Assembly: GCF_028583425.1 (NCBI RefSeq)
Contig: NC_072790.1
Span: forward strand, 159,272,397 to 159,336,396
Direction: 5' to 3'
Length of the DNA stretch: 64,000 nt
Source of the DNA: Eublepharis macularius
Taxonomy: Eukaryota; Chordata; Lepidosauria; Squamata; Eublepharidae
Shown here piece after piece: positions 23,085 through 34,600 of the stretch. Position 1 is the stretch's first letter, and the number at the start of each line of letters is the position of its first letter. The notes under the pieces were generated by a model. It was not told where the DNA came from. It did not search any database and saw only the letters and a list, made by a program, of their open reading frames with translations. The position numbers were made by a program, and so were the translations under genes.

Positions 23085-23760
23085 GGGAAATTATAATGAT
23101 TACATAAAGATCCCTACAAGCAAGTGGTGGTGTTTCTCATTTAATAGTTTAGGCTGGTTCTATATAAATCATCATCACCTTCATCAATATTTCTAATTCT
23201 CAACATGACTCCATCTGCAGATACTTAAATTGGTGGATAAGTGCCATGGAGACAGAAAGCAGGTTTTTCTGCAAACTTGAGGGAACCCCCAGGTTTGTAG
23301 AAAAATCTGAAAACTTAAAAAAAAATTGAGGGGGGATTAAATCTCCCCAAGGCCCCAATACTCCTCTACCACCCACCTGCAGTTTCACTGCCTGAACAGC
23401 AAAGTGGAGGATGAGTCATGGCTTGCTTCACTGTGCTGCCACTAAGGTGGTGAAGTGGCGGGCAAACAGGCCCAGGAGGTGTTGCTGCTCCCTCTCTCCA
23501 CTGGGCAGGGGACGAGCAGAGTTACAGCTCACCCCCGTGGGGGAGGAGGGTGGTGAGGTGGCTGCAGCAGAAGCGACCATGATCTGGCTGGGGGATGGGC
23601 AGCTGGGTGAGGGAGGAGTCACAGCTGGCTGCCTAGCACAGGGGCAACTATGTGGGTGGGCAGGGGAGGAAAGCTGCTATCCAGCAATACTGTCCTCCTT
23701 TCCACCTTCCAGATATGATGTCATAAATCTGCCCTCCAAAACTGCCATTTCCTCCAGGGG
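23085..23760. other. No gene recognised
   Basis: Contains a GC-rich patch (23410-23680) with frames on both strands that look like composition artefacts. Near 23730-23765 a short piece of the TAGGGTTGCC hAT family (TTTCCTCCAGGGGAACAGAT) is visible. Confidence 0.4.
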
Positions 23761-23764
23761 AACA

Positions 23765-23930
23765 GATCTCAAGAGTCAAAGCTCCCTCCTTCAGATACAG
23801 TTATCTTCAAGTATCTGAAGAAGCAAGCTTTGACTCTCAAAAGCTTATACTCTGAAAATCTTGTTGGTCTCAAAGGTGCCACTGGACTCAAATCCTGCTG
23901 TTCTACTGCAGACCAACACAGCTACCTAAC
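23765..23930 (+). other. Inverted pair of hammerhead-like motif repeats
   Basis: A minus-strand copy (about 23768-23797) and a plus-strand copy (about 23814-23850) face each other across 12 nt. They form an inverted repeat with outer ends GAGTCAAAGCT / AAGCTTTGACTC and inner ends CTTCAGATAC / GTATCTGAAG. The plus copy continues into the common tail (AATCTTGTTGGTCTC, then GCAGACCAACACAGCTACCT, ending about 23930). The arms of the core hairpin are partly decayed. Confidence 0.6.
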
Positions 23931-24133
23931 TGGAGATTAACTGTAATTTTGGGAGAACTACAGGTCCCAATTAGAGAGTGGCAACCATATATGTCTTCTC
24001 CTTCTCCTCCTCCCTTCCCCCTCAAATGCTGTTTCAAAAAGTTGGAAAAATATTGAACATTTAAAGGTTGACCATGAGGTGCCAGCTTCTACTTTATATT
24101 TATGAATCAGTTGTCCCTTTAGTGGTATTTTAA

Positions 24134-24386
24134 GAGAGCCAGTTTGGTGCAGCGGTTAAGAGCACAGGACTCTAATCTGGAGAACCAGGTTTAATTCCTC
24201 ACTCCTCCACTTGAAGCCAGCTGGGTGACCTTGGGTTAGTCACAGCTTCTAGCTCTCTCAGCCCCACCCACCTCACAGGGTGTTTTGTTGTGGGGATAAT
24301 AATGACATACTTTGTAAACTGCTCTAAGTAGGTGTTAAGTCATCCTGAAGGGCAGTATATAAATTGAATGTTATTGTTATTATTTG
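24134..24386 (+). repeat. MIR-like tRNA-derived SINE
   Basis: The tRNA head has an A box (TTGGTGCAGCGGTTAAGAG) and a B box (GGTTTAATTCC), followed by the GGGTGACCTTGGG core shared with MIR. The tail is TAAACTGCTCTAAG then GGCAGTATATAAAT with a TTATTATT end. Two further copies lie at 47310 and 49556. Confidence 0.85.
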
Positions 24387-24640
24387 TTTCTACAAATATC
24401 TAAAGAAACCATTAGCTCCAGCCCTGATCACACATAAAAATAAGGATGCAAGCAGGCTTGGCGAAAAATGTCTTCTCCCTCTAATAATGTGTGGAAAAGG
24501 CAGTTGAAGATTTTCATGGCATGGAAATAAATAACATTACCTGGTAAATAACATACCATTAAATCTCTAATAAAAAAGGACATATTTTTCCTCTAGGGAG
24601 TTGGAATCCCTACCTAAAAAACAGCCCAGTACAATGATAG

Positions 24641-24893
24641 ATGATGTATTGTCGAAGGCTTTCACGGCCGGAGAACGATGGTTGTTGTGGGTTTTCCGGG
24701 CTGTATTGCCGTCGTCTTGGCATTGTAGTTCCTGACGTTGGGACTGTGTCACAGCACTGTGACACTGAGAGATCTCTGTCTTTTGGTGCTACACCTCTGA
24801 AGATGGCAGCCACAGCTGCTGGTGAAACGTCAGGAACTACAATGCCAAGACCACCGCAATACAGCCCGGAAAACCCACAACCACCATGTTCTT
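24641..24893. mobile_element. Penelope-like repeat arranged as an inverted pair
   Basis: The block GTTGTGGGTTTTCCGGGCTG, then TTGGCATTGTAGTTCCTGACG, occurs forward (24678-24737) and reversed (about 24826-24890), about 90 bp apart. Between them lies CTCTGAAGATGGCAGCCACAG and GTGAAACGTC. The same sequence returns at 63748-64000. I associate this repeat with Penelope-like elements from its resemblance to their terminal repeats; no protein part is present here. Confidence 0.55.
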
Positions 24894-24999
24894 TTTATGT
24901 TTGTGAGCAAGGAGCTTTTTCGATAAGCCATAAAAAGCTAAAACTGTATTGCATTCATGTACTGCCATCTACTGGCTATTGTAAGAAATAAACTATAAC

Positions 25000-25240
25000 A
25001 AAAGCACCCCCTAATTTCTGCACGATTTTCTTACTTGAACAGCACCACCCTTGTAAGGACCAAGCTAGATGAGGCCTTTTTTTACGCATTCGGGTGCAGA
25101 CCCAGCCCAATTCATTTCCCTGCAGCTACATAGTTGCTGTGGGGAATGTCGTTTTAAAAAATCAGCAGGAGCCCAGTTCAGCTTGGAACTCCACTTGAAG
25201 GGAAGCACTCCTATCTCTATCTTGCCTCACCCATGCTGTA
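25000..25240. other. No feature recognised before the CpG island
   Basis: Ordinary sequence leading into the SMYD3 CpG island. It forms the 3' side of SMYD3 intron 1 sequence close to exon 1. Confidence 0.4.
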
Positions 25241-25299
25241 TTCCCAAACTGAAACATCCTCGGGGAGGAGTTGAGCGGGGTGGCGTTCAACTATCCTGC

Positions 25300-26050
25300 C
25301 CTTCACAGCATGCTTAGGAGCACCAGACGCGGACCACCCGGGGGAGGCAGCTGCGCTTAAGCCCCCCCCCCTCCCCCGCTTTGGAGTGGACAGAACCACA
25401 AAAGCGGCTGCGAGTTTACAAAACTCAACCGCTGTGCTGCCCTGCCACGCTTTCCAGGAGAAAGGCGATCCGGGCGGCTGCTTCACTTGCACAGCTAAGG
25501 GCCCGGAAGCGGCAAGCGAGAGGAAAGGAGGGAGGCTCGGCCGGTACCTGCGCAGGCAGCGCTCGCACACGCCTCCCAGGCGCTTCTTGGTGACGGTATA
25601 GGCGAAAGGCTCCGCGCGGTACAGCAACTCGCCGGGCTTCGCGTGCTTGGTGAGGCGCAGGCCATTCCCTTTGCCCGGGCTGGCAAACTTCTCCATGGCC
25701 GCTTTGACGGAGCTCAAGGACGAGCCACCCGGCCGCTGCCACCGACCTCCTTCCCGCCTTGAGCCCCACGTGACAGCGCTTTCGTTGCCGCAGGAACCAT
25801 TTTTAGTAAGGGCTAAAAGCGCAGGGTGTGTGGTCAGGAGATTCTCCTGCTCCGATCCCGTCTAAAATTGTTTCCACTCCCAGGGGCATCACAACGACCT
25901 CTAAGTGTTCTCCCAGTCCCAGGCCTGTCAATAGAGTAAAAATTCCCTTTTCGCATGTTAGGCTGAAACAGGGAAATGAGCCCCTCGACTGGGCTCTTTG
26001 CGTCTTTGGCGGCTCCTTTGCACAGGGAAATTAGCGGGGCTTACATCTGA
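25300..26050. promoter_or_regulatory. SMYD3: SMYD3 CpG island and promoter region
   Basis: Dense CpG surrounds exon 1 of SMYD3, a usual mark of a broadly active promoter. Upstream of the start codon, at 25767-25772, is CACGTG followed by AC, an E-box of the USF/MYC type. There is no clear TATA box. The transcription start cannot be placed from sequence alone. Confidence 0.65.
25548..25696 (-). CDS. SMYD3: SMYD3 coding exon 1 (partial gene)
   Basis: SMYD3 is a SET/MYND lysine methyltransferase acting in nucleus and cytoplasm. Its reported substrates include histone lysines and MAP3K2. This exon encodes the first 49 residues plus two bases of codon 50. It reads MEKFASPGKGNGLR, then PGELLYRAEPFAYTV, then GGVCERCLR. 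The GKGNGL stretch is the start of the SET fold that helps bind S-adenosylmethionine. C44 and C47 are the first two zinc ligands of the MYND finger (C49 and C52 in human). The ATG at 25696-25694 has a strong context, GCGGCCATGG. The open frame continues upstream only through a TTG, so this ATG is the likely start. The N-terminus is five residues shorter than in human. The donor is CTGCGCAG followed by GTACCG. Residues such as PGELLYR and AYTV favour SMYD3 over SMYD1 or SMYD2. Confidence 0.9.
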
Positions 26051-26268
26051 ATTCTTGGCAATAAGGTAATGCCTTAGCGGAGAGCGATTCAGTGCATTTT
26101 AAAACATGGCCACAGGAAATGTTTTGACTGGCATTCCTATCCTCAGGATCGGACTTGAGCACGCTTCAAACTGAACTAGAGGAAATCTTACAAGGTCAGT
26201 CTTGGCTAGTCTGACTGGCCGAGGCTTTCCCACCATCTTTGAACCTTTTAAATGGACTTATCAGGGAT

Positions 26269-26480
26269 AAAATTGCCAGCCTCCAGGTGGTAGCTGGAGA
26301 TGTCCCAGAATTACGACTGATCTCCAGGCCAAAGAGATCAGTTCCCCTGGAGAAAATGGCTGCTTTGAAGGGTGAATTCCATGGCATTATATCCCACTGA
26401 GGCCCCTTCCCTCCCCAAACCCCATCCTCTCTAGATTCCACCCCTCAAGTCTCCAGGAATTTCCCAACCTGGACCGGGCA
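26269..26480. mobile_element. Non-autonomous hAT element (TAGGGTTGCC family)
   Basis: Typical squamate copy: TTGCCAGCCTCCAGGTGG at the left, CTCCAGGGGAACTGATCT-type sequence in the middle (reading TCAGTTCCCCTGGAGAA here), and CCAGGAATTTCCCAACCTGG at the right. The ends are eroded and no target duplication was seen. Related copies are at 43705 and 55173. Confidence 0.7.
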
Positions 26481-26489
26481 AGCCATTGA

Positions 26490-27265
26490 ATTTGGGATCT
26501 TCTGCAGACACCTGAGATAAGCTCTGCTGCTGCACTAAGACAGCACATCTGAAACATCTCCAGTCCTAACACCTTCTGTATTGCATTGAACTTCTGTCCC
26601 CTCTAAGGTGTTATTACCCACAGTTTTCATTATCGTGGGCATAGTTAAGCAATTCAATCTTTAATTCTAGCCACTAATCATAATTTGTCCTTTTAGAGTA
26701 CGCTTCTGCTGAAGATCAATATGCACTTTAGAAATGTTAATGAACTGGATTAATCAATTTGGACCTTTCTCTAGCAATAGACTCTGGTTATGGAAGACAG
26801 TTCTGAAGGGTGGCTTTTAAACTGCATCATCAGAAAGACAATGATTTGAACTGTCTTGACATATAGAGCATGTAATTCAGCTCAATTTACTCCTTAACAT
26901 ACTCTGATGTCCATTTTGCACATACCACCATTCCTTTATTTTCTCGTTTCTTCTTGTATGCTGCTATAATAGATTGTGAACTAATGTACTTTAATTCAAC
27001 CGGAAAAGTTAACGTGGTAAGAGCATGGGGTTTTTCTCATCTGCCAATTCTCAGACAATACATATTTTATGTGACACAGATTCTCATAAACCTGAGATAT
27101 TATACAGAAGAGGTCCAAATTAACATCTTTAGAAAGTAACAGAAAGTATGATAAAACTATTAATCAGCATTAATCTCATCCAATGGGATCTAGTCAGTGT
27201 TTAAGGTTTCAACCAAAGGTTATGGTTAACTTTGATGGCTGATAATGCCTGTCTAGCAGGATTGA
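26490..27265. other. Intergenic, no feature recognised
   Basis: AT-rich spacer between SMYD3 exon 1 and TFB2M. Short frames only. Confidence 0.4.
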
Positions 27266-27269
27266 TCTT

Positions 27270-27390
27270 TCACAACTCTGCAGCTGCTTCACTGAATGTG
27301 AGGATAAAATAGAGAAGAAAATTATGTAAGCTGCTTTGGATCTCCATTGTGGAGAAAGGCAGGGTTTAAATGAACTAAGTAAATAAATAA
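27270..27390 (+). repeat. tRNA-derived SINE, 3' tail only
   Basis: Matches the end of the SINE at 44130-44365: GTAAGCTGCTTTGGATC, then GGAGAAAGGCAGGGTTTAAA and an AAATAAATAA end. The tRNA head is absent. Confidence 0.6.
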
Positions 27391-27799
27391 TACATATAGC
27401 TGAAGGGGGGTGGGCAGATAAAAGGTTGGTGTGTGGGTGGGAAGGAGAAGGAAGCAAGGAAAGGTGAGGATATGGGGGTTGTCAAGAGGATGGAAAGAGG
27501 GGGAAATAGGGTGTCCCTTACAATTCCTTGCAGGTTCCCCACTGAATAAATGAGCCTGGCCCAGCCATCAGTACTGTACAACTGGACCATCAATTTGCCA
27601 GATAGAGGCTGCCAAGAGGAAGGAAAGCTGAAGACAGGGGCAGATAAAGGTATGTTGGGTGGAAAGGAAAGGCAGAGGCAGGAAAAGCAGAAAGTTGGGG
27701 GGGGGCTTTCAGGGAAGGGAAAAATAGTGGGGGAGGGGAGAAATGAGACCCCCCCCCCACACACACACACAACTTCTTACCGGTTCTAATCTAAAACCT

Positions 27800-27895
27800 G
27801 CAGTTAGATCTCAACTCTCAAAAGCTTATATCCTGGAAAATCTCATTGGTCTACTGAACTCAAATCTTGCTCTTCTATTGCTGACCAGCATGACC
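27800..27895 (+). other. Hammerhead-like repeat, 3' part
   Basis: Contains ACTCTCAAAAGCTTATATCC and the common tail (GGAAAATCTCATTGGTCT, then CTGACCAGCATGACCTGAA). The CTGANGA half of the core has been lost. Confidence 0.5.
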
Positions 27896-27899
27896 TGAA

Positions 27900-30800
27900 A
27901 CTGTTCCCAAACACAGGATCAAGGGCAATATATGTTAGGCTTCCCATCCATTTTCTTTCTAAGACTTGAAGTTCAACCCAATTTAGGGTACTTGAACTGC
28001 CTGCCAAAGTTCCTTTACCAAACACCCCACCACCACTTTTTTTTTAACTTATACCAGTAATTTGGATCAGCTCCTTCTACCTCATGCCCACTCTGATTAA
28101 ATACCAAGGCTCCCATATTCCTCCCTATGTTCTTTTCAAAGTTTGAAAGAAAATGATCTTGTGTTTTGATGTTCTTGTCACTTGCCATTAGTGAATCCTT
28201 CCCTAGTATTTTTCTCTCTGGTCCCTCAGCTTGTCTCTCAAGGGGAGTACTTTTCAGAACAGCTGGATGCCTTGAGTGTAATTTGGTCAGTTTTATCATA
28301 ACCAAACAAGCTGTTACAAGCCTTCTACTGAGTATGTGGAATTATCTGTACTAGTCTCAAGCTTCTGCAGTCAGCCATGTTTTTAAGAAAAATATTTTGT
28401 AGAAATCTGAGTTTTGGCCACATTTTCAGTTAGATGCTGAATGAGGCTTAATTATGTGGGAGACTTTTTTCACCTATGACTTCATTCATCAAAACCAACT
28501 CAAACACCCTTTACTGTTGGTAGTTCTCAGAGGAAAACATGTAAGATGCCTGCCTTCTCCCAACTTTTGAGCTAATAGCAGTCCGGGGATCAATTTCAAC
28601 TGTGGCATTAAATTCTGTCCCCCTAAACCAAATTGGTCCCCATATGATTTCTATAATTTTTAGAACTTGGATGATCAGATCACAGATCTCCCAGCATCTC
28701 ATTTATTTTGACCCAGCATCTCATTTATCTGTAGTGTTACAGATGCTTGAAGAGCTTGTTTCAGCCTCTCTTAATTTCACTATCCACATGTCTTCATTAA
28801 TAAGGACGTCTGGCTGATCATCTCTCTCTTCTAGATTTCTATCTGGTCTCCACTGATAATTGAGTAGACTGGCTTCTGTACCATATTCTTCAATTTACTA
28901 GCATGACATTATCTAGTAGGCCAACATGATCATGTTGCTAGAACAGTTTGCTACGGGTAATTGATTCTACTTTGTCATGCAATATGATTCCGTTTTCAAA
29001 ATGAGACTGTTTTTGCATTAAATAATGAACCAGTCAAACACTAAAGTTTTAAAAGCAATTTATCCTTGTTATAAAATTAAGAATGCCCTTTTCCTAGGAT
29101 GGGGAATTTTGTACCAAAACCCAGAGCACCACTTACAATTTTAGAAACATGCATCTCACTGTATCACAATGCAACACAGAAGAGGCACAAGCAGCTAGTT
29201 GATCTACAAGATTCATCTAAACCTCCTTTTCCTAAGCATACATCAAACCTTCCAGAAGAGTTTCAGATGCTCTCAACAGCTGTGAGGATTAGCAACAACC
29301 TTTTCTACACCCTCTGTTCAAGTTATCAAATTCCAGCTTTTTTTAAGGCCATCAGACCATTTTCTGCATAGCATAGTTTATATTACTGTTCTATGAATAC
29401 TGTTAAAACATGACACATTCCTTCAGCAGTTATGTTTCCAAATTTGCATGAGACGTGTAGATTCTATGAAGACATAAAGGTAACCAGACCTCTCATTTAA
29501 GGAAAAAACATTATTCTAGACCACAACTAAGTAAACTATAGTTTGAGATCACATTTCAAAGACTGTATCTCAACCATATAATTATTTTACTATACAAGTT
29601 TAAGGTGGATACCACCTTCCGAATGCTATCAAAAGGCATAATACAAGTTTAATTTTTTAAATAATGACGTAGTAATTATTAGTAAATACCAAGGACTGTT
29701 TTGCCTCCAGTGATTATTTTTGTCACTTTCCCAGGTCCTTTAGATAACCTTATTAAGGAACATATGCACACAGACAACCAGAATATCCTATTTTACCTAA
29801 AATACTAAATACCTACAATTCAGCAGCTAAACAGTATCCCTATAGAGACAAAGGGTAGGATCCTACTACTACCGTCAGCTAAGCATAGAGCCTTCCTTCA
29901 GGGAAAAACTCATGTTAACACAGAAACAAAAATAGCTATCAATTTTAGCCACTGGTGGTAGCATTTAACTGCAAAATTTGACACAATGTTTTTATTGCTA
30001 CACTGGATGAAGGTTGAGCACTTTATTGAATGAAATGATAGGATCAAACCCATTTTTGCCTATGGCAACCAGAACCACTCAAGTGATTCTGAGTAGGTAG
30101 GAAGATACTAGAAAAAAATCCTGCTGGTTTGCTGTAGGTAAGTTGGCAGCAACCAATGCTCATCTAAGTTCTTCTTGGCAGGCATTTAGTCAAAGCAGGT
30201 CCAGAGGAGCAAACCTTTGTGAGCTGAAGGACAAAATCCAAAAGGGCTCTTGGCTCAGGGTTCACATGCAGCTTGGTGGATCCAGATCAGCCCAGATTTG
30301 TTTTTGTAAGCAAGTTTGGCTCCCTCATGGGAAAAAGTGACCTAAAATGCTTAAATACCATATCCTCTTTGTAGATGTAATCTTATATTGACACAGAATT
30401 CTACTGAACTTTTATGTTTAATTTAAAAATTAACACAAATATTTACATAAAAGGTAACAAAAATTAGGAAGAGGTTTAGAGACAAAGCTCTTACAATTTA
30501 CACAGTAGTTCAAGCCCTGCTCAGAGAACACAATCACCACCATATGTTCAATATATATACCTGGTATTCAATCCTACAGAACAATGAGTTTGTGGAAGGG
30601 CCTGTCAGTGCGCCTTCTGAAAAATCACAAGTGCTGAAGGATCCTCAGGAATGAGGGATATGGAACAGGGAGAAGCAGCAAGGGAGAAAGAGAATCAGCA
30701 CAAGTCACTCTCTCCCAAATCTTGCATGAACTCAGTGCTGCCTCCCCCACTGTTCCCTATGGACCCAACAAACTACAGGAATGGCATTTCAAGGGGATTC

Positions 30801-31417
30801 AGGGTAGCAAGAAGTGGGAAGCCAGAAAAACTGGAATCTTTTAACTCATACCATTTCTATAAATTGCAATCTATTTTTGTTAAGATGGGATTTTCACAAA
30901 GCTGCTGCCATGTTTAGTACAACATAGTGGGAGGGGGAAATCTTTAAACTGGAAATGCAGTTGGTGCCTGCTGTGCTTTGCTCCTTTTGCTCACTGCTAT
31001 TTTGGCAACATCTTGCTTTTTCAATCTGAAAAATGGGGGTTGCATACCATGAGCCCATACTGTATTCAACATTCTTACTATCTCTGAAAGCAACTATAGG
31101 CTTGGCGTATTTGACCTGTTTTCCAAATGCAAATCACATGCAATACAAAGACTAAAGACAAGTTCCCTCAGTAACAGGTTGGGGTTTTTTTACAACAAAG
31201 GGTTTTTTTCATTGTACCCCAGAAAATGCCAACTTCAAACTACTCAGAATCAAACATATTCTCATTGCTTGCACCTGAACAGTCTGTCTTTTTCAAGAGG
31301 CATCATTGTCATCTGCACAAAAATCATCTTTATCACTAAAGATTTCAAGTTATTTTTTTTTCTTTTGCATCATGCTGCAAGTCAAAAAGAGGCTTTCTGA
31401 AATAAGCAGGCTTCAGT
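27900..31417. other. Intergenic spacer and TFB2M 3' UTR region
   Basis: No coding sequence or repeat family was recognised. The part next to 31417 should hold the TFB2M 3' UTR on the minus strand. I found no AATAAA or ATTAAA on that strand between 31417 and 30961, so the poly(A) site is either further left or uses a variant such as GATAAA near 31329. Confidence 0.4.
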
Positions 31418-31601
31418 TCAAAAAATTATGCCCCTATTATCTTCCAAGGAATGATAAAGCCAGCTTTGGTCAAATTCATTAGAGTGTTCCATAGCCTCAA
31501 AAAGGCGTTTGTACTCTTCTGGGTATAAATTGCCTGTTGTGATATTTTCTGGTATCTCTAGCTGTCTCAACAGCTTCTTCCCACTCTCAGAACTCCATAA
31601 A
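31418..31601 (-). CDS. TFB2M: TFB2M exon 8 with stop codon
   Basis: Encodes [20 protein letters not shown], then [19 protein letters not shown] and [15 protein letters not shown], with TGA at 31420-31418. The acceptor is ATCTTTCAG. The C-terminus matches human FKTLFETIER and WLYDETLEDR, with about four extra residues. Confidence 0.94.
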
Positions 31602-34600
31602 CTGAAAGATATTAGAAAAAAATAGTTAACACTTGACTAGTTAAGGATAATACAACTTCAGCTGCTGTTAAAAACAATCACCATATATAATCTTACTGTA
31701 AGCAATGAAAACAGCTGTCAAAAACAATCAGAAAAAACCAAAATATCTTGGCCCTTTTATCCTTCTTTTTCTGTATTCCCCTTTTGTTATAAAAAATAAA
31801 ATATTAAAAAGAAGAAAAACCAAAGTATCTATGGTGGGTTTTTTTAATGTTTGTTATTGGAACATAGTAGGTTAGGCCAGATGATAGTGCCCCTTTCCCT
31901 ATGTGGAGTGATGTGCAAGCAAGTCTGTCTGACCCTCTCATCCAACATGCCCATTCTACCTCCAAATATCCAAATGAAGACAGCATAAAACCTGGGAAAT
32001 CAACTGCGTGATTTATACTTCCATATACCCTATTCAGAGGTCAGGCTCCACTACAGATGTTCCGAGTTAGGGCAGATGAGCAAGGTGGGAAAGCACACCC
32101 TCCATACCATGCTAAGTAAGCTGAGTTGCTTTCTATTGTCCAAGCTGGCCTTTGATAAACGTCACATGCCACGCCCAAACCAAAAAGAAATAAAACATCA
32201 GATTCCTGTAAAATAATTATCCTCCAATCATGGCTATACTGAACATAATCCTTACTGTTAATAAATTCTACAATATAGCATTACTTAATATTGTCTGAAA
32301 AATTACTATGAAATTTTGACTACACCACTGATTTCAATGCACAATTTAATGTGCTACAGCAATTTTATAGGATGCTTTTGAAGAAACATGCTTCTGACGC
32401 AGCAGCTGGCTGAAAATGAAGGGAGTTTCAAAAGCTGTTTTTGATAAGTCATGGTTATTGCTGATCAAAGTGGAAAAAAAATTCTACTGGTCATGCCCCT
32501 GGCATGGAACCAAAGAACTGCACCATTAGTTATGTATGTCTAAAATGGGCTATAGATGTATGTTTCTCAGGCAGCTGTTCCCCAAATCACACAGCAACCT
32601 ATTTTTGAAACAGATTAAAAATTGATTTTTATATGGTATGCTGTTCAAAGAAAACAAAATCAAAACTACTACTGGGCATGCCTGTCCCTTTGTGACTACA
32701 CAAGTTCTTGAATCACAGCCACTGTATTCAGTTACTCAGCCACAGTGCTGACTGATCTAACCAACTGCAGCCACACAATGCCAACACTACATAGGAAAGT
32801 GTATTTTAGCTTCAAAACACTTTACATTATTCAGATGTACACAACTGCCATATTCTGTTAAATTCTTTTCTACATTTATTGTCAATTGATAGATCTGACT
32901 TTTACTTACTTTAATTTGTCTACCAGTTTTGTTTTGCATTTAGCAAGACATTGTTTTACCATAAGAATAAATATACTTGAATTAGTGGTTGTCAAGCTGT
33001 CTGTAAATAAATTCTTCCGAGGTGTCATTCGTACTAAGCATAAGTGGTCATTCTGCAGCAGCTGTATGTAAAACAAAAAGCGTACTTCATTAAAATTGCA
33101 TTTTGTACATATGTCAGCTAATATTCCTGTCCAGAAGTAACCTGCAGGGGGGCATAAGTCACTTGAAAAGTTCATGAGGAACTTGAAGTCAGTATACAAA
33201 ATTGCTGGCAAAAAAAATTATCTGAAGTATATTGCTCTCTAGCATCTTTAGATTCTTTTGGACTGTGAAGATTACACATTGTCATGAGGTATGCATGTAA
33301 CCATAGCAATAGGAAGTTCTGCAACTTGGATTTAGCACACACAAAAATAATTTTATGGATCAAGGTATCAGTAGCTATAGTAGGCATTTTGTCTAATGAG
33401 ACTCCATTCCACTTATTAAGTCGGCATTTTGAAGTTTTAAGTTCATGCTTTGGCTCACTACCTCCTACTAGGTTCTTAAGCCAAATAAGATGTGGCAGAT
33501 CTGTCTCTAAATCCTGGTATTCGTCAAATAAATCATTTTAACAGTCCAGGTGATCTTCACAAAGTAAGACACCAAAAAAAAAAAAAGTAAGACACTGGTG
33601 TATTTTCAGCGGTGCTGGTGAAGTGTTTCATGAATCAGCATACTTTCCTCAACCATAATAATCCTACCCCTATCCTACCACTCCACTGCGCAAAGCTGGA
33701 CACCTTTCATCAAGCTAAAGAGCATTGCTGCAACTTAAGTGGTTCTCCCAAAGGAAAAGGAGCCTCTTAAGTTGGAGGAAGGCTCTTTAGGCTGGATACA
33801 AGCCTCTGTTTTATGAGCATTTTTGTACATATTGTACATATTCAATCTAGGTACTACCATTGCATTTGCATCAGAATTCAGGAGTGTTAAGCTTACCACA
33901 CTCTTTGGTATGGAAAGTCCACCATTTCTTGAATTAGTTAAAAATGAAGACCAAGGCTCCTAGAAGGGACAAAAATATATAATCTTTTTAAAATTCAGAC
34001 TCGCAACATGACTGAACCCTTTCTAAAATTCAGACCATCAACATGGAACTGGTGCAGGGGTGGGACGGAGTAAAGACAACTGAAATGGTCTCAGTCACTG
34101 AATTCAGCCAGCACTCTACATGAATTACTCTATTTTCTATACAAGTAGGATATCCATTATTTACACTTACATCCCTTTCCTAGAACTTCAGATAGCATTC
34201 ATATGGTTTTCAAATAGCCTCCCAACTAGGCAATGGCCAGTACAGACCTTCTGCTGTATCATGTCCTTTCATAACATACCTTGAATTAAAACACTTTAGG
34301 TCCAAGCCAACTATGAAATGAATCTTCACAAAATCCTCTGAAACCATTGTCTATATTAATTTAGTACACAGATGCTATTTAAGACCTAAAAACCAGCCAC
34401 AGATTCTGACTACATAGATTACAGTTGAAGTTTTAAAATATGATGGCCCCAACCACTTAGCCTGATGTTTACTTGGATATAAGGCTGCAGTGTGATGCAT
34501 GATTATTTGGAACTGTCTCCTGAATTCAGTAGGACTGACACTGGAATCAATGTGTTAAATATCAGGCTGCAAATGGACAATATCCTCTGACTTTTTGGTG

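Larger units (their letters stand above)
1..25547 (-). other. SMYD3: SMYD3 intron 1 (5' part)
   Basis: Everything left of the SMYD3 exon 1 donor should be its first intron, because the gene runs to the left on the minus strand and no further SMYD exon is seen. I looked for the rest of the MYND domain (the CSQCRVAKYC-like stretch encoded by exon 2) on the minus strand and did not find it. A very long first intron fits human SMYD3, which is a very large gene. The interval is filled by the transposable elements listed separately. Confidence 0.75.

Noticed and set aside
25217-25717. A 166-codon minus-strand frame around SMYD3 exon 1 as a single coding exon
   Set aside because: Only 25548-25696 matches SMYD3. 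A consensus donor ends the exon, and the rest is CpG-island intron. The frame's apparent start is a TTG.
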